Shown in pieces: positions 61,783 to 64,000 of a stretch of 64,000 nucleotides of DNA. The stretch comes from Turbatrix aceti. Its lineage: Eukaryota; Nematoda; Chromadorea; Rhabditida; Panagrolaimidae. The stretch's first letter is position 1. Every line of letters starts with the position of its first letter. The position numbers and the translations under genes were made by a program. Under the pieces are notes generated by a model. The model worked only from the letters and a program-made list of their open reading frames with translations. It had not been told where the DNA came from and made no database searches. The stretch is from assembly GCA_963969345.1 (NCBI GenBank), contig OZ017766.1:4836001-4900000 (forward strand), read 5' to 3'.

Positions 61783-63098
61783 ATGTCGATTATGAGTTAC
61801 ACTGGTGGCACTGTCCTGGCCATGGCCGGCGACGGGTGCGTTTGCATTGCGACGGATCTCCGCATGGGCGAGCAGATGACTACGATAGCCACCAATGTCA
61901 AGAAGGTGGGGTTTTTGAAAGATGTTTTCGACAGTTTTCAATTTTTTGTTTTTTTTTCAGATTCACAAGATCGGCGACCGTACCTACGTCGGCCTCTGTG
62001 GGTTCTTTTCCGATGCTTTGACGGTAAAAAACAACATCCTGTACCGCAAAAACCTCTACGAACTGCGTGAAAACCGAAAAATGCGACCTGAGGTGGGTTT
62101 TTTTATGACTTTGGGGTTTTCAAAATTTTTTACTTTTTTTTTGTAGACCGCAGCAACCATGATCTCGAACATGCTCTACAGTAAGCGGTTTGGCTCATAC
62201 TTCACGGAGCCTGTCGTTGCCGGCCTCGATCCTGAGACGAACAAGCCGTACATCTGTGCGATGGATACGATCGGCTGCATCGCTGCTCCCCGTGATTTTG
62301 TTGCCGTTGGAACGGGTCAGGAATACTTCCTTGGTGTCTGCGAAGGTGAGTCTTTTTTTGTATTTTGACTGCTACCAATTATTTAATTTGATACTCCCTG
62401 ACAAAGTGGAGGGCAATTGGTGGTGTGCCCTGACAGGGTGGGACGAAGAAGACGTCTAGTTAGCACTACTTGAACGCAGATTATGCAAACACGTTGCGCA
62501 AGCCTGTCTTCAACAGGTCATGGGCGTGATAGATTTTTTGTTTGGTATGATTTACCTGTTCTTCACCTTTCGCGATCGTAATTTGATCTTCTTTCTTTTG
62601 TGTAAATACTTTGTCTTGCAAGGTGGTCATTGCCCGTTATTAGAGGTTTATCTTATTCCAAGCTAGTGCAACAGTGTTTTTTATTATTTAAAATTTTTAT
62701 AACAGATGCGGGATTGGATTTTGTAGCAAAATAAAAATAACATCGCACCCCAGCTCCGTACTTGACGTCACTGCTTGTACGGCGTTTTGTGTGCGTATAA
62801 CACATTCATTCACAGTTCTCTACGATTGGTGACTGCCTGTGCGTCACTGATTACTAAATTCTGTGTACATTTAATGAAATTGAAACAAAAAAGTTAAAAA
62901 GAAACAGTTTTTATAGCAATGTATTTTTTTTCAGGATTCTGGCGTGAAAACATGGGTCCGGACGAGCTTTTTGAAGCGACGGCTCAAAGCATGCTTGCTG
63001 CCATGGAGCGTGATGCAGGCTCCGGATGGGGCGTTCTGATCTACACCATCACCAAGGACAAGATCAACATCAAGACGATCAAGGCTCGCATGGACTGA
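61783..63098 (+). CDS. PSMB3: Proteasome subunit beta type-3
   Basis: Four exons (61783-61905, 61961-62092, 62147-62345, 62935-63098) give 205 residues, the length of human PSMB3. MSIMSYTGGTVLAMAGDGC begins the non-catalytic beta3 subunit; no N-terminal threonine cleavage site is expected or seen. DRTYVGLCGFFSD, NLYELRE, KRFGSYFTEPVVAGLD, DTIGC and the terminal TIKARMD match the family. It is a structural part of the beta ring of the 20S proteasome. The last intron (589 bp) is long for this window and has no recognised repeat. Confidence 0.98.
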
Positions 63099-63614
63099 TC
63101 AGCTTCGCGACACGACCACCAAGAAGAAGACGAACGGCGACTTGTTCTTCCAAAAAAATTAATTATAACACCAAGTTTTTGGCCCCTGTGTTTTTTTGTT
63201 TTGTATAATTAATGCACCCTCTTTTTTTGATATCTTTTTGTCCTCGGCCCAGTCAAGTCTCGTCGATGATGACGGGCGTGTTGTGCTTTTGCACCGCACG
63301 AGTAAAGGCGATCTTGGCTTGGCCTCGGCGTTCCCATGGACAAGTGTCGCTTCGCGGTAACAAAAAACGTCGCGGTCGTCGGTGAGTACGGTACCCACGC
63401 GGTTTGCCTACGCAAACACCGAAGCCGCCACCGCCGCCGCCGACGAAGCGAAACAAAAAAGTGAGTACCGTCTTCGCACATGATACACTCTCGGGCTCGG
63501 GTGATTAGCATTGGCAGGGGGCGCGACCGTCGAAGCCCCCCTCCCCTCAAGTGAGGATCGGACGGGCGCGCGAAAGTTGGGTGAGAAGCCTGTGTTTGCG
63601 CAAGGGGAGGAAAG
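63099..63614. other. Spacer after the proteasome gene
   Basis: GC-rich, with short frames on both strands that resemble nothing. A likely 5' flank of the gene that begins at 63615. Confidence 0.45.
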
Positions 63615-64000
63615 ATGGATGACGCCCGGCCCCACCACCGACCAGGTGAAGTGACAACTTTGGAATAGTTTATTTCGTCGTCGATGGTTACTGTAGGCTG
63701 GGGTGGGAGTGAAGTTTTGAGTTGAGTTGAGTCGAGTTGAGGTGGCTAATCGGGTGATGGGAACGACTTTTGAGGCTATCTTTGTCGAAAAGTCGAAAAA
63801 ATCTTAGCTTCACCTGGTTTTGATTACTTTGAGGGTGTTAACTGGTCACAAATCTTGTTTTTATCGGTTTGCAATGATTTTGAAATTTTTTCAAAGCCTA
63901 TTTTTTATTATGTTTGCTACATTTGCCCTGAAAAGTCTACTGGCTGGTTGTCGTAAATTTGGCCAATTACGGTATTTTTTTGCAGACGGCACCGCAGACG
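63615..64000 (+). CDS. Start of an unidentified gene (partial)
   Basis: ATG at 63615 begins MDDARPHHRP, with a donor (CAG|GTGAAG) after 63645 in phase 1. A strong acceptor (TTTTTTTGCAG) ends at 63985 and the following bases continue as DGTAD to the window edge. About 15 residues are visible, too few to name. The joined frame is open but this is short evidence. Confidence 0.4.

Overview
This is eukaryotic, and most likely nematode, genomic DNA. Genes are split by short introns, often about 50 bp, with GT...TTTCAG borders. Codons are GC-rich while introns and spacers are AT-rich. One gene (3951-5171) encodes a ground-like domain, a family known from nematodes. I cannot name the genus.

Layout. 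1-11 kb: a 1.4-kb direct repeat present twice (from 1 and from 9176), an EF-hand rhomboid gene cut short at the first copy, a ground-like secreted protein, a small secreted protein, and a gene-poor GC-rich stretch that looks like the upstream region of the next gene. 11.7-31 kb: an ELAV-type RNA-binding protein, a GH18 chitinase with three hevein-like modules, a PP1-type phosphatase, the Rab geranylgeranyltransferase alpha subunit, an SDR, an SLC22-type transporter with an unusual proline-rich N-terminus, an unidentified gene of five or so exons, and holocytochrome c synthase. 32-37 kb: COX15 and a tristetraprolin-type CCCH protein. 37-53 kb: an hsp70 cluster. 54-63 kb: VDAC, beta-COP, a Ulp1/SENP-like protease, proteasome beta3, and the first codons of a further gene at the right edge.

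The hsp70 cluster is the most unusual part. Two full-length intronless genes encoding the same 639-residue protein lie about 11.5 kb apart in inverted orientation. The plus-strand gene is followed by two head-truncated copies in a 2221-bp tandem array. The middle holds further copies of the hsp70 3' spacer, inverted, in a 1168-bp array. A 616-bp foldback element with TAA target duplications sits in three of the four sites I can compare. The fourth site keeps both TAA copies plus two bases (TAACATAA), which looks like an excision scar.

Non-autonomous transposons are common. They include the foldback family (also in introns of COX15 and the unidentified gene), an hAT-like element with an 8-bp target duplication, a CCGGCC-rich foldback element with a 6-bp duplication, and a GTTCGCGAAC-rich family in three introns. 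The genes are ordinary housekeeping or secreted functions (vesicle traffic, mitochondrial heme and respiration, proteostasis, RNA control, cuticle or chitin). I see no operon or shared pathway linking them. I saw no CRISPR array or new defence system. The novelty is in repeat structure and gene-family rearrangement. Exon borders were deduced by eye from splice motifs and phase, without transcripts.
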